This document shows, in pieces, positions 25,335 through 33,972 of a stretch of 51,313 nt of DNA (within the stretch, counting starts at the first letter, position 1; every line of letters starts with the position of its first letter). The stretch lies in contig DXZR01000014.1 of the NCBI GenBank assembly GCA_019419555.1, forward strand, positions 1 to 51,313, read 5' to 3'. The translations under genes and the position numbers were made by a program. The stretch is from Collinsella sp. (GTDB lineage Bacteria > Actinomycetota > Coriobacteriia > Coriobacteriales > Coriobacteriaceae). The notes below the pieces were generated by a model that ran no database searches, was not told where the DNA came from, and worked only from the letters and a program-made list of their open reading frames with translations.

Positions 25335-26006
25335 ATGAACGAAGCAGTTCCCGAGGCGCCGTCGAGTGTCGAATCGATGGCAGAGCAGGGTTGCGAAAAG
25401 CTCGGCTTGGAAGCGTTTGATGCGCTGGTCCGTCGTGCCCGTACGTGCCGCCGTTTTGACGAGTCCATGCGCGTGCCGCGTGAGTTTTTGCTCGAGCTGG
25501 CAGAGCTGGCTCACCTGACTCCCTGCGGCGCCAATGCTCAGCGTCTGCGTTTTCATGTGGTGAGCGGTGCCGTGGATTGCGCGCGTGTATTTGATGAGCT
25601 TGCATGGGCCGGTGCGCTTAAGGATTGGCCGGGTCCTGCCGAGGGTGAGCGCCCGACCGGCTACATCGCGATTTTGGCTGAGCGCGCCGTTCCGGGCAAG
25701 CCAGCCGCTCCCATTACCGAGGTCGACACGGGCATTGCCGCGCAGACGATGATGCTCGCCGCCCGCAGCGCCACGCCCGAGGTGGCAGCCTGTATGTTCA
25801 AGGCCTTTACGCCCCGCGCGATCGATGCCATGGGGCTCGATAACGACAAATATGAGCTCAAGCTGATCATGGCGTTTGGCGTTCCGGCCGAGACTCAAGT
25901 TATCGATGCGATCGATTCCAACCCCGACGGCTCTATTAATTACTGGCGTGACGAGGCGCAGGTGCACCACGTACCCAAGCGCCCGCTTGCCGACGTACTG
26001 GTGTAG
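25335..26006 (+). CDS. Nitroreductase-family flavoprotein
   Basis: A 223-residue protein of the FMN-dependent nitroreductase fold. The FMN-binding start VRRARTCRRFDES (about 34-46) and PCGANAQRLRF are typical, as is the central DTGIAAQTMMLAARS helix. The second FMN-binding segment is divergent. These enzymes reduce nitro groups, quinones or flavins with NAD(P)H; the physiological substrate is unknown. The first ~25 residues are variable. The start at 25335 follows GGGGG. The gene is followed by a CCACCACAAAGG palindrome and then the histidine phosphatases. Confidence 0.88.
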   Translation: MNEAVPEAPSSVESMAEQGCEKLGLEAFDALVRRARTCRRFDESMRVPREFLLELAELAHLTPCGANAQRLRFHVVSGAVDCARVFDELAWAGALKDWPGPAEGERPTGYIAILAERAVPGKPAAPITEVDTGIAAQTMMLAARSATPEVAACMFKAFTPRAIDAMGLDNDKYELKLIMAFGVPAETQVIDAIDSNPDGSINYWRDEAQVHHVPKRPLADVLV

Positions 26007-26038
26007 CTGAGCGTCACCGTGGTGTGATCCGGCGGTAA

Positions 26039-26074
26039 ACCACCACAAAGGTACCTGTCCCCTTTGCGGTGGTG
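26039..26074. repeat. CCACCACAAAGG palindrome, copy 1
   Basis: Thirteen-base arms around the loop TACCTGTCC (reverse: GGACAGGTA), with one G-U-type difference in the right arm (GCGG instead of GTGG). Copies 2-5 are at 40509, 41463, 43042 and 43447. Confidence 0.85.
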
Positions 26075-26088
26075 CGAGGGGAGGACGT

Positions 26089-26631
26089 GTGGCAGATTTG
26101 TATTTGGTGCGGCATGGGCAGACTGAGCTCAATGTGCAGAACATTTTGCAGGGTGGGCACGATTCGCCGCTTACGGCGCGCGGGCGCGAGCAGGCGCTGG
26201 CGACGCGCGCGGCGTTTGAGGCGCGTGGCGTGACCTTTGACCGTGTGTATTCCTCGCCGTTGGGCCGGGCGCGGCATACGGCTGAGCTAATTGCTGGTGA
26301 GGGCTGCTCGATAGAGCTGGTCGATGACCTGCGCGAGTGGCATTTGGGCTCGCTGGAGGGTACATCAAATCGCGAGATGCCGCCGCAGCCCTGGGGTGAT
26401 TATCCGGTGGCCTTTGGTGGCGAGTCTGAAGGCGAGCTCCAGTCGCGCATGGTCGCGGCGCTGTCCCACATCATGGCCAGGCCGCAGCACGACTGTGTGC
26501 TGGCAGTCTCCCACGGCTCTTCCTGCCAGGAGTTTCTTGAGTATGTGACTGGCAGGGGAGAGCTACCCGACAACGGTGCCGTGCTTCATTTTGGCTATTG
26601 CGACGGTGCGTTTTCGCTCCTTGATTGGTAA
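26089..26631 (+). CDS. Histidine phosphatase family protein (first of a tandem pair)
   Basis: A 180-residue branch-1 histidine phosphatase. LYLVRHGQTELN (about 4-15) holds the phosphohistidine and AVSHGSSCQEFL the second catalytic His; Arg in SSPLGRARHTA and Glu in LREWHLGSLEG complete the pocket. Such enzymes act on phosphoglycerates, sugar phosphates or cobalamin precursors; none is indicated here. The start is GTG, after GGGGAGG. It is 17 bases upstream of a second, related gene in the same direction. Confidence 0.92.
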   Translation: MADLYLVRHGQTELNVQNILQGGHDSPLTARGREQALATRAAFEARGVTFDRVYSSPLGRARHTAELIAGEGCSIELVDDLREWHLGSLEGTSNREMPPQPWGDYPVAFGGESEGELQSRMVAALSHIMARPQHDCVLAVSHGSSCQEFLEYVTGRGELPDNGAVLHFGYCDGAFSLLDW

Positions 26632-26648
26632 CGAACGAAAGGACCCCT

Positions 26649-27284
26649 ATGAATAAAGATCTGTATCTGGTCCGTCATGGACAGACGATATTCAACCTTA
26701 AGCGTATCATTCAGGGGTGGAGTGACTCGCCGCTTACGCAGTTGGGTTGCGACCAGGCGGCGCGCGCCGGCATGTTTTTACGTGCGCGCGGCATTGAGCC
26801 CGATCATGCCTACACCTCCACGCTTCATCGCACCGAGCAGACTATCGCCAACCTGTGGCCGGGCTTGGCGTACGAGCGCCTGGACGGTCTGCGCGAGTGG
26901 TTCTTTGGCGACTTTGAGGCCGAGCGCGTGATGCTTATGCCCGAGCGCCCGTGGCGCGATTTCTATCGTCAGTTTGGCGGCGAGGGCCAGATGCAGGTGC
27001 GTGAGCGCATGGTGGCGACGCTGACCGAGCTTATGCGACGTCCGGACCACGAGTGCGTGCTCGCGGTGAGCCACGGCTCGGCTATCAAGGAGTTTTTGGA
27101 CCACGTGCGGGGCGCGGCGGCAGACGAGCGCGAACGCGTGCCGGGCAACTGCTCGGTGCTGCACTTTGCGTTTGACGACGAATCCGACACGTTTGAGCTG
27201 ATTGAGATTTTTACGCAGGAGGGTTACGCACGCGAGCTGGGCCTTGAACCGCTTGTGGCTACTGCAGGTCCGCAGCGCGGATAA
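26649..27284 (+). CDS. Histidine phosphatase family protein (second of a tandem pair)
   Basis: A 211-residue paralogue of the preceding gene. LYLVRHGQTIFN and AVSHGSAIKEFLDHV carry the catalytic His residues; the arrangement IIQGWSDSPLTQLG parallels ILQGGHDSPLTARG in the neighbour, so the pair arose by duplication. The acid/base region reads LREWFFGDFE. It has a longer C-terminal part. GAAAGGA precedes ATG 26649. The operon ends at a bidirectional terminator, 27332-27368. Confidence 0.92.
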   Translation: MNKDLYLVRHGQTIFNLKRIIQGWSDSPLTQLGCDQAARAGMFLRARGIEPDHAYTSTLHRTEQTIANLWPGLAYERLDGLREWFFGDFEAERVMLMPERPWRDFYRQFGGEGQMQVRERMVATLTELMRRPDHECVLAVSHGSAIKEFLDHVRGAAADERERVPGNCSVLHFAFDDESDTFELIEIFTQEGYARELGLEPLVATAGPQRG

Positions 27285-27331
27285 CGCGAGCGTGGCGGCT
27301 CGGGTCGCCGGCATAACTTCTCGACGCAAAA

Positions 27332-27368
27332 GGGGCGGAGATGCATGTACCTGCTGCATCTCCGCCCC
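27332..27368. terminator. Bidirectional terminator between convergent genes
   Basis: Perfect 14-base arms GGGGCGGAGATGCA (27332-27345) and complement (27355-27368), with an A-run on the left and CTGTTTG on the right. It serves the histidine phosphatases and the DUF1015 gene. Confidence 0.88.
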
Positions 27369-27413
27369 CTGTTTGTTGAGCTGCCGATTTTTGTGCTGCG
27401 CGGTCTGGTCTTG

Positions 27414-28094
27414 CTAGAACCGCGCGACTTGGTGCGTGAGCAGACCCGTCGGAACCTGCGGTGCGCCGCCGCTGACCTGCGCAGCGGGGAAGAGCGCGGC
27501 AACGGTAAAGTTGAACGGCTCCTTGCCGGTGTACGTTCCGGCGGAACGGGCCTCATCGGCCAGGAGCTGTGATACCCCGACTAGTGCGCCAGCGTAGGCA
27601 GGGTCGTCGGCCAGTACCGGCTCCGGCGCCTGGTCGAGCATGGCACGGATGGCGCCGACGGCGTCCTCGCGCTTAACCTCCCACACGCGGTGTGTAATGC
27701 CCGCAGGATCGGTGACGGCGTAGAGCGAGGCGCCCTCTTTGGCGGCGCCCAGGATGATATCCATGACGGGCGAGGCCTCGTAGGCGAGCGTTACGGGACG
27801 GGGCTGTACCTTGAGGTCGGCGAATGCGCGCGCAGCGGCGGCCGTATCGGCGGCAACCGCGTCGCCGCCCGCCAGCGCACCAACCGGGCAGATCGCCACA
27901 ACGCCCGTCACGCGCCCCGGCTCCCCCGAGCATTCGTACACGTAATACGCCGCACCCGGGTCCTTGAGCATCAGGCCATCGGCAATGGCTCCGCGCAGAG
28001 CATCGTTGCCGCTCAGGATGCTGCCCATTGCGGGCAACGCCTCGAGCACGCGGTCCTGAGCCGGGCGGATGCAGGGAAACGGAAGTGCTTTCAT
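27414..28094 (-). CDS. Short, degenerate DUF1015-family protein
   Basis: A 226-residue protein resembling DUF1015 (SerC-associated) proteins, which are normally about 400 residues. The start LPFPCIRPAQDRV, the AYYVYECSGEPGR strand, the AVTDPAGITHRVWEV segment and the end FNFTVAALFPAAQVS follow the family in order. The usual HExT motif is absent, and the hallmark ADGHHR is replaced by ADDPAYAG, so any catalytic site is lost or altered. serA and serC lie about 1.4 kb upstream on the same strand, the typical DUF1015 neighbourhood, with an M20 gene between. It starts 39 bases after the M20 gene and may share its transcript. Function is unknown. Confidence 0.65.
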   Translation of the reverse strand: MKALPFPCIRPAQDRVLEALPAMGSILSGNDALRGAIADGLMLKDPGAAYYVYECSGEPGRVTGVVAICPVGALAGGDAVAADTAAAARAFADLKVQPRPVTLAYEASPVMDIILGAAKEGASLYAVTDPAGITHRVWEVKREDAVGAIRAMLDQAPEPVLADDPAYAGALVGVSQLLADEARSAGTYTGKEPFNFTVAALFPAAQVSGGAPQVPTGLLTHQVARF

Positions 28095-28133
28095 GGGCGG
28101 TCCTAACGCACGAGTTGGTTTGTTCGCGGCTTA

Positions 28134-29354
28134 TTATGCCCCAACTTGGCCATCCGCGCCCCAGAGCGTGTTGTCGGCGAGCGCGATGAGCACACTCTGG
28201 CAGCGAACGATGTCGGCGTGGGGCACATATTCGTTGGGCTTGTGGGCGAGTGCGAGCGAGCCTGGGCCATAGCTCATGCAGCTACGGTTACCCGTCTTGC
28301 CGGCAATGACGGCAGTGTCGGTGTAGCCGGTAAAGAAGCCGACGGTCGTGTCCGTGCCCGTTACATCGTCTGCTGCGCACTTGAGTGCAGCTAGAAGGGG
28401 AGAGACCGGATCGCGCTCGATAGCGGGGCGGTCGCCCGTCACGGCGTAGCTGCCGTGGCAACCGGGAACCGCGGCCTCGGCGGCGGCAATAGCATGCTCG
28501 ACCATATTGATTGCGGCGGCCGTATCGGTCGGCGGGGTCAGACGCATGTCGACCCAGACTTTGGCGCGGTCGGGCACGACATAGGGGCGATATCCGCCCT
28601 CGATTTGGCCAAACGTGATGGTCGAAGGCCCCAGCTCATCGTGCGCGGGCAGCGCCACAAACGCGCGACGGAGCGAACACACGACCTCGGCCATGGCGGC
28701 GACGGCATCCGCGCCCTTCCACGGCTGGCTCGCATGCGCCGTTACGCCAGCCATTTCAATCTCGAACCACGTGCGCCCCTTGTGCGCCACCTGGATCTGT
28801 CCGTCGGTGGGCTCGGTGTCCAGCACCCATTCACGCGAGCCGACCCAGCCGGCATCGATGGCTGCCTCTGAGCCGCGCATAAAGTCCTCCTCGTCGACCG
28901 AGCAAATGAGTGAGAAGCCACGGCGGGGCAGCTCGCCTTCTGCCGCCACGCGCTCGAGCGTATGGACCAGTGCGGCAATGGCGCAGGCCAGGCCACCCTT
29001 CATATCGCAGGCACCGCGGCCATAGAGTTTATCGTTGCGCACGATCGCTCCGAGCGGCGGAATGTCCGCGTCCCAGCCATCGCCCAGCGTAACGGTATCC
29101 ATATGGCAGATATAGACGAGCCGTGGCTCGTCGCTCAGTCCCGGCACGGTGACCATAAGGTTGCGGCGCCCGGGGAGTACTTCGTGCTCTGCAATCTGCA
29201 CGGCATCGAGTACCGGATGGCTCAGCTGCGCTAACCGTTCCTCAACCAACGCTTTGATATAGCGTTCAATCTCGCCCTCATACGCACCTGGGTCGGAACT
29301 GTCGATCCGCACGAGCCCCTGCGTAAGCCGCCAAGCAAAATCTGTATCAACCAT
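28134..29354 (-). CDS. M20 family metallopeptidase / deacylase (ArgE/DapE/CPG2-like)
   Basis: A 406-residue di-zinc hydrolase. His84 and Asp86 (CHMDTV), Asp117 (GRGACDMKGG) and Glu155/Glu156 (SVDEED) are the conserved ligands and base, and a late His lies in SLALAHKPNEYV. The dimerisation domain occupies about residues 190-290. Family enzymes remove acyl groups or cleave short peptides; ArgE, DapE and carboxypeptidase-G2-like activities cannot be told apart here. The start at 29354 follows GTGAGGTG; a longer frame upstream is not supported. DUF1015 follows closely downstream. Confidence 0.9.
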   Translation of the reverse strand: MVDTDFAWRLTQGLVRIDSSDPGAYEGEIERYIKALVEERLAQLSHPVLDAVQIAEHEVLPGRRNLMVTVPGLSDEPRLVYICHMDTVTLGDGWDADIPPLGAIVRNDKLYGRGACDMKGGLACAIAALVHTLERVAAEGELPRRGFSLICSVDEEDFMRGSEAAIDAGWVGSREWVLDTEPTDGQIQVAHKGRTWFEIEMAGVTAHASQPWKGADAVAAMAEVVCSLRRAFVALPAHDELGPSTITFGQIEGGYRPYVVPDRAKVWVDMRLTPPTDTAAAINMVEHAIAAAEAAVPGCHGSYAVTGDRPAIERDPVSPLLAALKCAADDVTGTDTTVGFFTGYTDTAVIAGKTGNRSCMSYGPGSLALAHKPNEYVPHADIVRCQSVLIALADNTLWGADGQVGA

Positions 29355-29432
29355 AGGCACCTCACAGATAGTTAGGTCAACATACAGATTGTATGCCAAG
29401 AAGCGGCTCGGTGCACTTAATGGAGCGCTCAC

Positions 29433-29469
29433 AAAAACGGGGGCGCCTCTCGTGCGAAAGGCACCCCCG
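29433..29469 (-). terminator. Intrinsic terminator of the serCA operon
   Basis: On the minus strand the hairpin with arms at 29459-29469 and 29438-29448 (CGGGGGTGCCT and its partner, one G-U pair) is followed by GTTTTTG. A second hairpin, TGACGGGCA with its complement (29487-29519), sits between it and the serA stop. Confidence 0.88.
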
Positions 29470-29531
29470 CGGGCATTCAATGTCAGTGACGGGCAGGCCA
29501 CATGGGGAGCTGCCCGTCAGGTCAGTCGGCG

Positions 29532-30695
29532 CTACTTGATCACGCGCACGCGATACATCGACGGAATCTGCTTGAGCGCCTCGATGGTGCTGCTGTCCAG
29601 GTGCTCGTCGGTGTCGAACATGGTGTAGGCGTTCTCGCCAGCGGACTCGTTGGTCATACGCTGCACGTTGGCGTTGTCCTTGGCAAGAATGGCCGTGATC
29701 TGGCCGATCATGTTGGGCACGTTGGCGTGCAGGCAGGCGATGCGGCTTGCGGCGCGCGCCTTGCCCATGCTGCAGGTGGGGTAGTTGACGCTATGTGCGA
29801 TGTTGCCGTTCTCCAGGTAATCCTTGAGCTCGCTGATGGCCATGTCTGCGCAGTTGGCTTCAGCCTCACCGGTGCCGGCGCCCGAATGCGTGGTGATAAA
29901 CGTATTGGGCATCTTGACCGTCTTGGGCGTGGCGAAGTCGCAGCTAAACCAGCTGAGCTTGCCCTCGCGCAGGGCGGCGTCGACGGCGTCTTCGTCGATG
30001 ATGGTCTCTCGCGCGTAGTTGATGAGCACGGCGTCGGGTGCCAGCAGATCGATCTGCTGGGTGCTGATCATACCGATGGTGTCGGCCTTGCTGGGTACGT
30101 GCACGGTGAGGTAGTCGCAGCCGCGGCACAGGTCCTCGAGCGTGCCTACGCGCTGCACTTCGCGGCTCAGCACCCATGCGTGCTCGACGGAAATGAACGG
30201 ATCGTAGCCGTAGACGTCCATGCCCAGATCGACGCAGGCGTTGGCTACCTTGGAGCCCACGTTGCCCAGGCCGATGACGCCGATGCGCTTGCCCTTGAGC
30301 TCGCGGCCCACAAAGGCCTTCTTGGCCTTCTCGGCATCGACCTGGATCTCGGGATCGTCGGCGTTGTCGCGCACCCAGTTCATCGATTGCACCACGCCGC
30401 GGCTCGAGAGCACCAGCATGCCTAGGACGAGCTCCTTGACGGCGTTGCTGTTGGCGCCGGGGGAGTTAAAGACGACGACGCCCTTCTTGGCGTACTCCTC
30501 GACGGGGATGTTGTTGACGCCGGCGCCGCAGCGGGCGATGGCGCGGATGCCCTCGGGCAGCTCGTAGCCGTGCAGGTCGGTCGAGCGCATCAGGATGGCG
30601 TCGGCCTCTTCGGCGGTGCTCACAAATTCGTAGCCCTCGCCAAACTCGACTTTGCCGTCTTTAGTGATGTCGTCGATGGTCTTAATCTTACGCAT
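29532..30695 (-). CDS. serA: D-3-phosphoglycerate dehydrogenase
   Basis: A 387-residue NAD-dependent dehydrogenase, first step of serine synthesis from 3-phosphoglycerate. The Rossmann motif GVIGLGNVGSKVA (about 145-157), catalytic Arg in INYARE, Glu in the following segment and His in TTHSGAGTGEA are present. A C-terminal ACT domain (about 310-387, with IGQITAILAKDNANV) suggests serine feedback. The length fits the short ACT-bearing type rather than the ~530-residue form. It follows serC by 70 bases on the same strand, with AAGGAG before the start. Confidence 0.95.
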   Translation of the reverse strand: MRKIKTIDDITKDGKVEFGEGYEFVSTAEEADAILMRSTDLHGYELPEGIRAIARCGAGVNNIPVEEYAKKGVVVFNSPGANSNAVKELVLGMLVLSSRGVVQSMNWVRDNADDPEIQVDAEKAKKAFVGRELKGKRIGVIGLGNVGSKVANACVDLGMDVYGYDPFISVEHAWVLSREVQRVGTLEDLCRGCDYLTVHVPSKADTIGMISTQQIDLLAPDAVLINYARETIIDEDAVDAALREGKLSWFSCDFATPKTVKMPNTFITTHSGAGTGEAEANCADMAISELKDYLENGNIAHSVNYPTCSMGKARAASRIACLHANVPNMIGQITAILAKDNANVQRMTNESAGENAYTMFDTDEHLDSSTIEALKQIPSMYRVRVIK

Positions 30696-30765
30696 GGAAA
30701 AACTCCTTAGCAGGTTTGTCTAAAACAAGTGGTTTGAAGTGGCTGGTCGGCCCGCGCGTTGCGGG

Positions 30766-31890
30766 CTAGTTAGATCGCGGGCTCAAACTATGCTGCGCTT
30801 CGAAGTCCTTCATGTACGAGGCCAGTGCCTGCACGTCTTCCATGGTTACGGCGTTGTAGACGCTGGCGCGCATACCGCCCACCAGGCGATGGCCCTTGAC
30901 GTTTTGAATCTGGTGCCCGGCCGCGCCTGCGACAAAGGCCGCGTCGAGTTCGGCGTCGCCGGTGCGGAAGGTGACGTTGGCGATGGAGCGGCTGTCGGCC
31001 TGCGTAGTGCTATGGAACAGCTCGCTGTGCTCGAGCAGGTCATAGAGCAGATTGGCCTTGGCCCAGTTGCGCTCGGCCATGGCGGCAAGTCCGCCGGTTT
31101 TCTCAACCCAACGGAACACCTTGCCGCATACGTAGATACCAAAGGTGTTGGGCGTGTTGAGCATGGAGCCCTTGGCGGCCTGGGCCTTGAGGTCCATGTA
31201 CTGCGGCGTTTGCGCAAAGGCGGAGCCATCTGCGATGAGGTCGTCGCGCACGATGACCACGGTCACGCCCGCGGCGCCGGCGTTTTTCTGCGCGCCGGCG
31301 TAAATGAGCCCGTAGCGCTCAACGTCGAGCGGCTGCGACAGAAAGCAGCTCGAGACATCGGCGACCAGCGGTACGTCGCCGCAGTTGGGCAGCTCGTGGT
31401 ACATGGTGCCAAAGATGGTGTTGTTCTGGCAGATGTAGACGTAGTCGAGCCCGTTGCTTGCGGCCTCGGCGGCAATGCGCGCGTTGACGTCGGCCATGGT
31501 GGGTATGCGGTCGAAATTGGTGTCCTTGGAGCTCGCGAGCAGCACGGCCTCGCCGTACTTGGCGGCTTCTTTGTATGCCTTGTTGGCAAAGTTGCCGGTC
31601 ACGATGTAGCCGGCGCGCCCGCGGCGCATGAGGTTCATGGGGATGCCCGCAAACTGCAGCGTGGCGCCGCCCTGCAAAAACAGGACACGGTAGTTGTCGG
31701 GGATGCTCAGCAGACGACGCAGGGTTGCCTCGACGTCGTCGATAATCTGCTGGTACATGCTAGATCGATGGCTCATCTCGAGCACGGACATGCCACAACC
31801 GCGGTAGTCCATCATCTCGTCGGCGATCTCGGCGAGCACGCTGGTAGGCAGCGCGGCCGGGCCAGCTGAGAAGTTGTGCACACGTGCCAT
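30766..31890 (-). CDS. serC: Phosphoserine aminotransferase
   Basis: A 374-residue PLP enzyme that makes phosphoserine from phosphohydroxypyruvate and glutamate. NFSAGPAALP at the start, FLQGGATLQF, and the PLP lysine in YAGAQKNAGAAG identify the class-IV type SerC. It is the first gene of the serC-serA operon. The SD is weak (AGGGGGAAC), and no T-box or other leader was recognised upstream. Phosphoserine phosphatase is not in the window, although several HAD proteins are. Confidence 0.96.
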   Translation of the reverse strand: MARVHNFSAGPAALPTSVLAEIADEMMDYRGCGMSVLEMSHRSSMYQQIIDDVEATLRRLLSIPDNYRVLFLQGGATLQFAGIPMNLMRRGRAGYIVTGNFANKAYKEAAKYGEAVLLASSKDTNFDRIPTMADVNARIAAEAASNGLDYVYICQNNTIFGTMYHELPNCGDVPLVADVSSCFLSQPLDVERYGLIYAGAQKNAGAAGVTVVIVRDDLIADGSAFAQTPQYMDLKAQAAKGSMLNTPNTFGIYVCGKVFRWVEKTGGLAAMAERNWAKANLLYDLLEHSELFHSTTQADSRSIANVTFRTGDAELDAAFVAGAAGHQIQNVKGHRLVGGMRASVYNAVTMEDVQALASYMKDFEAQHSLSPRSN

Positions 31891-32025
31891 CTTCTAGTTC
31901 CCCCTCGTAGTCGTTTGAACGTTCGGGATACTTTAGCACAGTGGAGCGCCAGGCGCGACCGCATCACGGTAAAACTCGACTGCGCCGCTATGATTTGCAG
32001 GATGGTTACATGGGGGAGGGGTGCT

Positions 32026-32100
32026 TTACTCCTCAGGCAAATCCAAATCTGCGAGCGAAGGCATGAGGCTTTCTAGGCGCTTGATCTCTTCGTCGCAAAT
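32026..32100 (-). other. Possible small ORF or gene remnant
   Basis: After a TAG stop on the minus strand the frame reads ICDEEIKRLESLMPSLADL and ends with LPEE and TAA, a natural-looking charged helix of 24 residues. AGGAGG lies 6 bases before an ATT codon, which would be a rare start. It may be the tail of a lost gene or a very small peptide; neither is proven. It sits between serC and the antiporter. Confidence 0.3.
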
Positions 32101-32117
32101 TAGCTACCTCCTGCCCG

Positions 32118-33719
32118 CTACGACGCGAGCGTGGCGATGACGGCTTCGTCGCCGGCGTATATTAGGGTGTTGCCGTCGGGGATGATCGTTTGGCCTTCGC
32201 GCTTGAGCATCACCACAATAAACGGATGCTTGCCTTGCGGCACATCGCGCAGGCGCTGGCCGGCCAGGTGACCGTGGGGCGTCACGGTGACCTCGCGCAG
32301 CGTAACCTCGGCACGCTCTTCAAACGTCGGGGCAGCCATCACCAATAGGTCGCCTTCCTCAATTACGGTATCGCCGTTGGGCAACACCGGGTGCGCACCG
32401 TCGCGCAGTACCAGGACCACCAGCATGTTCGTTGCGCTGCCAATGTCGGCGAGCGAGCGTCCGGCAAACGGATGTCCAGCGCCTACTTTGAGCTTGACGA
32501 ACGACATGCCGTCTTCGTCGCGGTAGTCGTTAAAGGTGCGACGCACGTCGCCGGTCGCATCGATCATATCGAGCTTCTTCGCCACCGCCGGCAGCAGCGA
32601 GCCCTGCACCACAATGCTCGACACGGCAATCGCAAACACCAGGTCAAATAGGTCGTGTCCGCCGGGAACGCCGGCCACTACGGCAAAGAGACTAAAGACG
32701 ACCGAAGCCGCTCCGCGTAGGCCCGCCCAGCTTACGAGCGCGACCTGGCGGGGATTCGTCTTAAAGGGCGCTAGGAGCACGCCGACGGCGATGGGGCGGC
32801 TCACGAAGAGCATGAACGCCATGAGTGCCAGGCCCGGCAGCAGCATCTGCGGCAGGCGTGCGGGCGTTACGAGCAGGCCGAGCAAGAAGAAGATCGTCAT
32901 CTCGGCCATCTCGGTGAGGGTGTCAAAGAAGTGCGCCATCTCGACTTTGCCGGTGATGTCGCTGGCGCCCAGCACAATGCCGGCCAGGTATACAGCCAAA
33001 AAGCCGTTGCCGCCCAGGTAGCTCGGCAGCGCGTAGGCGACGATGGCCACGGCGAACAAATAGATGGTCTGCGCGCCCTCGGCCGTTGCGTGCGCGCGTT
33101 CAATCAGGCGGCCCGCCGCCCAGCCGATGGCGAGGCCCAGGCCCACGCCCAGGATAATCTGCTTGGCCAGCAGCACGGGGATGTTAATGTCGCCGCCGGC
33201 CGCGAGTGTGGCGAGCACGGCGGTGAGCATGTAGGCGACGGGGTCGTTGGAGCCCGATTCGACCTCGAGCAGCGAGTCGGTGCCGCCCTTCAGCGAAAGG
33301 TTGTGCTCGCGCAGCACGCTAAAGACGCTGGCCGCGTCGGTGGATGCCACGACCGATCCCAACAGCAGGCCGTCGATCCAGTCGAACCCCAGCGCGAAGT
33401 GGGCGAACACGCCGGTGATGCCGGCAGTGATGACGACGCCGAGCGTGCTCAGCAGCACCGCCGGCACAGCGACGGGTTTGGCACGGTCGATATTGGTGTT
33501 AAAGCCGCCGTAGAACATGATGAACAGCAGCGCCGTGCTGCAGACGGTTTCGGTGAGCGCATAGTCGCTAAAGTCGATATGCGCCGGGCCGTTGACGCCC
33601 AACAGCATGCCGAGCGCGATAAAGATGAGCAGGGTGGGGAAGGGGAGCTTTTTGCCGACGGGTTTGATGGTCAGACACAGAATGATGACGAGGCCGATAA
33701 AGAGAAGGATCTGGTTCAT
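32118..33719 (-). CDS. K+/H+ (cation/proton) antiporter with TrkA-C domains
   Basis: A 533-residue CPA1-type antiporter of the NhaP2/CvrA kind. About 12-13 helices occupy residues 1-385; the core EVESGSNDPVAYMLT motif carries the ion-binding Asp. The C-terminal ~150 residues are cytoplasmic with two TrkA-C-like halves (VKLKVGAGHPFAGRSLADIG and the segment beginning VTVTPHGHLAGQRL), which usually bind a nucleotide and gate transport. It would regulate cytoplasmic K+ or Na+ and pH. The ribosome site AGGAG is rather far (about 13 bases) from the start. Ion selectivity is inferred from the family. Confidence 0.9.
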   Translation of the reverse strand: MNQILLFIGLVIILCLTIKPVGKKLPFPTLLIFIALGMLLGVNGPAHIDFSDYALTETVCSTALLFIMFYGGFNTNIDRAKPVAVPAVLLSTLGVVITAGITGVFAHFALGFDWIDGLLLGSVVASTDAASVFSVLREHNLSLKGGTDSLLEVESGSNDPVAYMLTAVLATLAAGGDINIPVLLAKQIILGVGLGLAIGWAAGRLIERAHATAEGAQTIYLFAVAIVAYALPSYLGGNGFLAVYLAGIVLGASDITGKVEMAHFFDTLTEMAEMTIFFLLGLLVTPARLPQMLLPGLALMAFMLFVSRPIAVGVLLAPFKTNPRQVALVSWAGLRGAASVVFSLFAVVAGVPGGHDLFDLVFAIAVSSIVVQGSLLPAVAKKLDMIDATGDVRRTFNDYRDEDGMSFVKLKVGAGHPFAGRSLADIGSATNMLVVLVLRDGAHPVLPNGDTVIEEGDLLVMAAPTFEERAEVTLREVTVTPHGHLAGQRLRDVPQGKHPFIVVMLKREGQTIIPDGNTLIYAGDEAVIATLAS

Positions 33720-33972
33720 GGATGGTGTCCGCTCCTGGTTGGTTGGCGTGGCACGGTCAGTTGCCTGCGGTTATTTGTACCCAAAGATGGTGGGTTTATG
33801 GGGTTGGATTGCGGGCGTGCGCGATATCGTCATAGACGGCTGCCGTCTTTGCCTCTGCTCGGAAACCCTTTCCAGCTTTATTGCAACGGAGTACAATGGG
33901 TAACGTTTAAGTTCAACTTGAAGTTTTAGTTGCGGCGCCGGGCTTCGGCCGCAATGCAAGGAGAGGCGTACC

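Noticed and set aside
31891..32025. T-box or serine riboswitch upstream of serC
   Set aside because: No T-box motif or terminator/antiterminator pair is visible.
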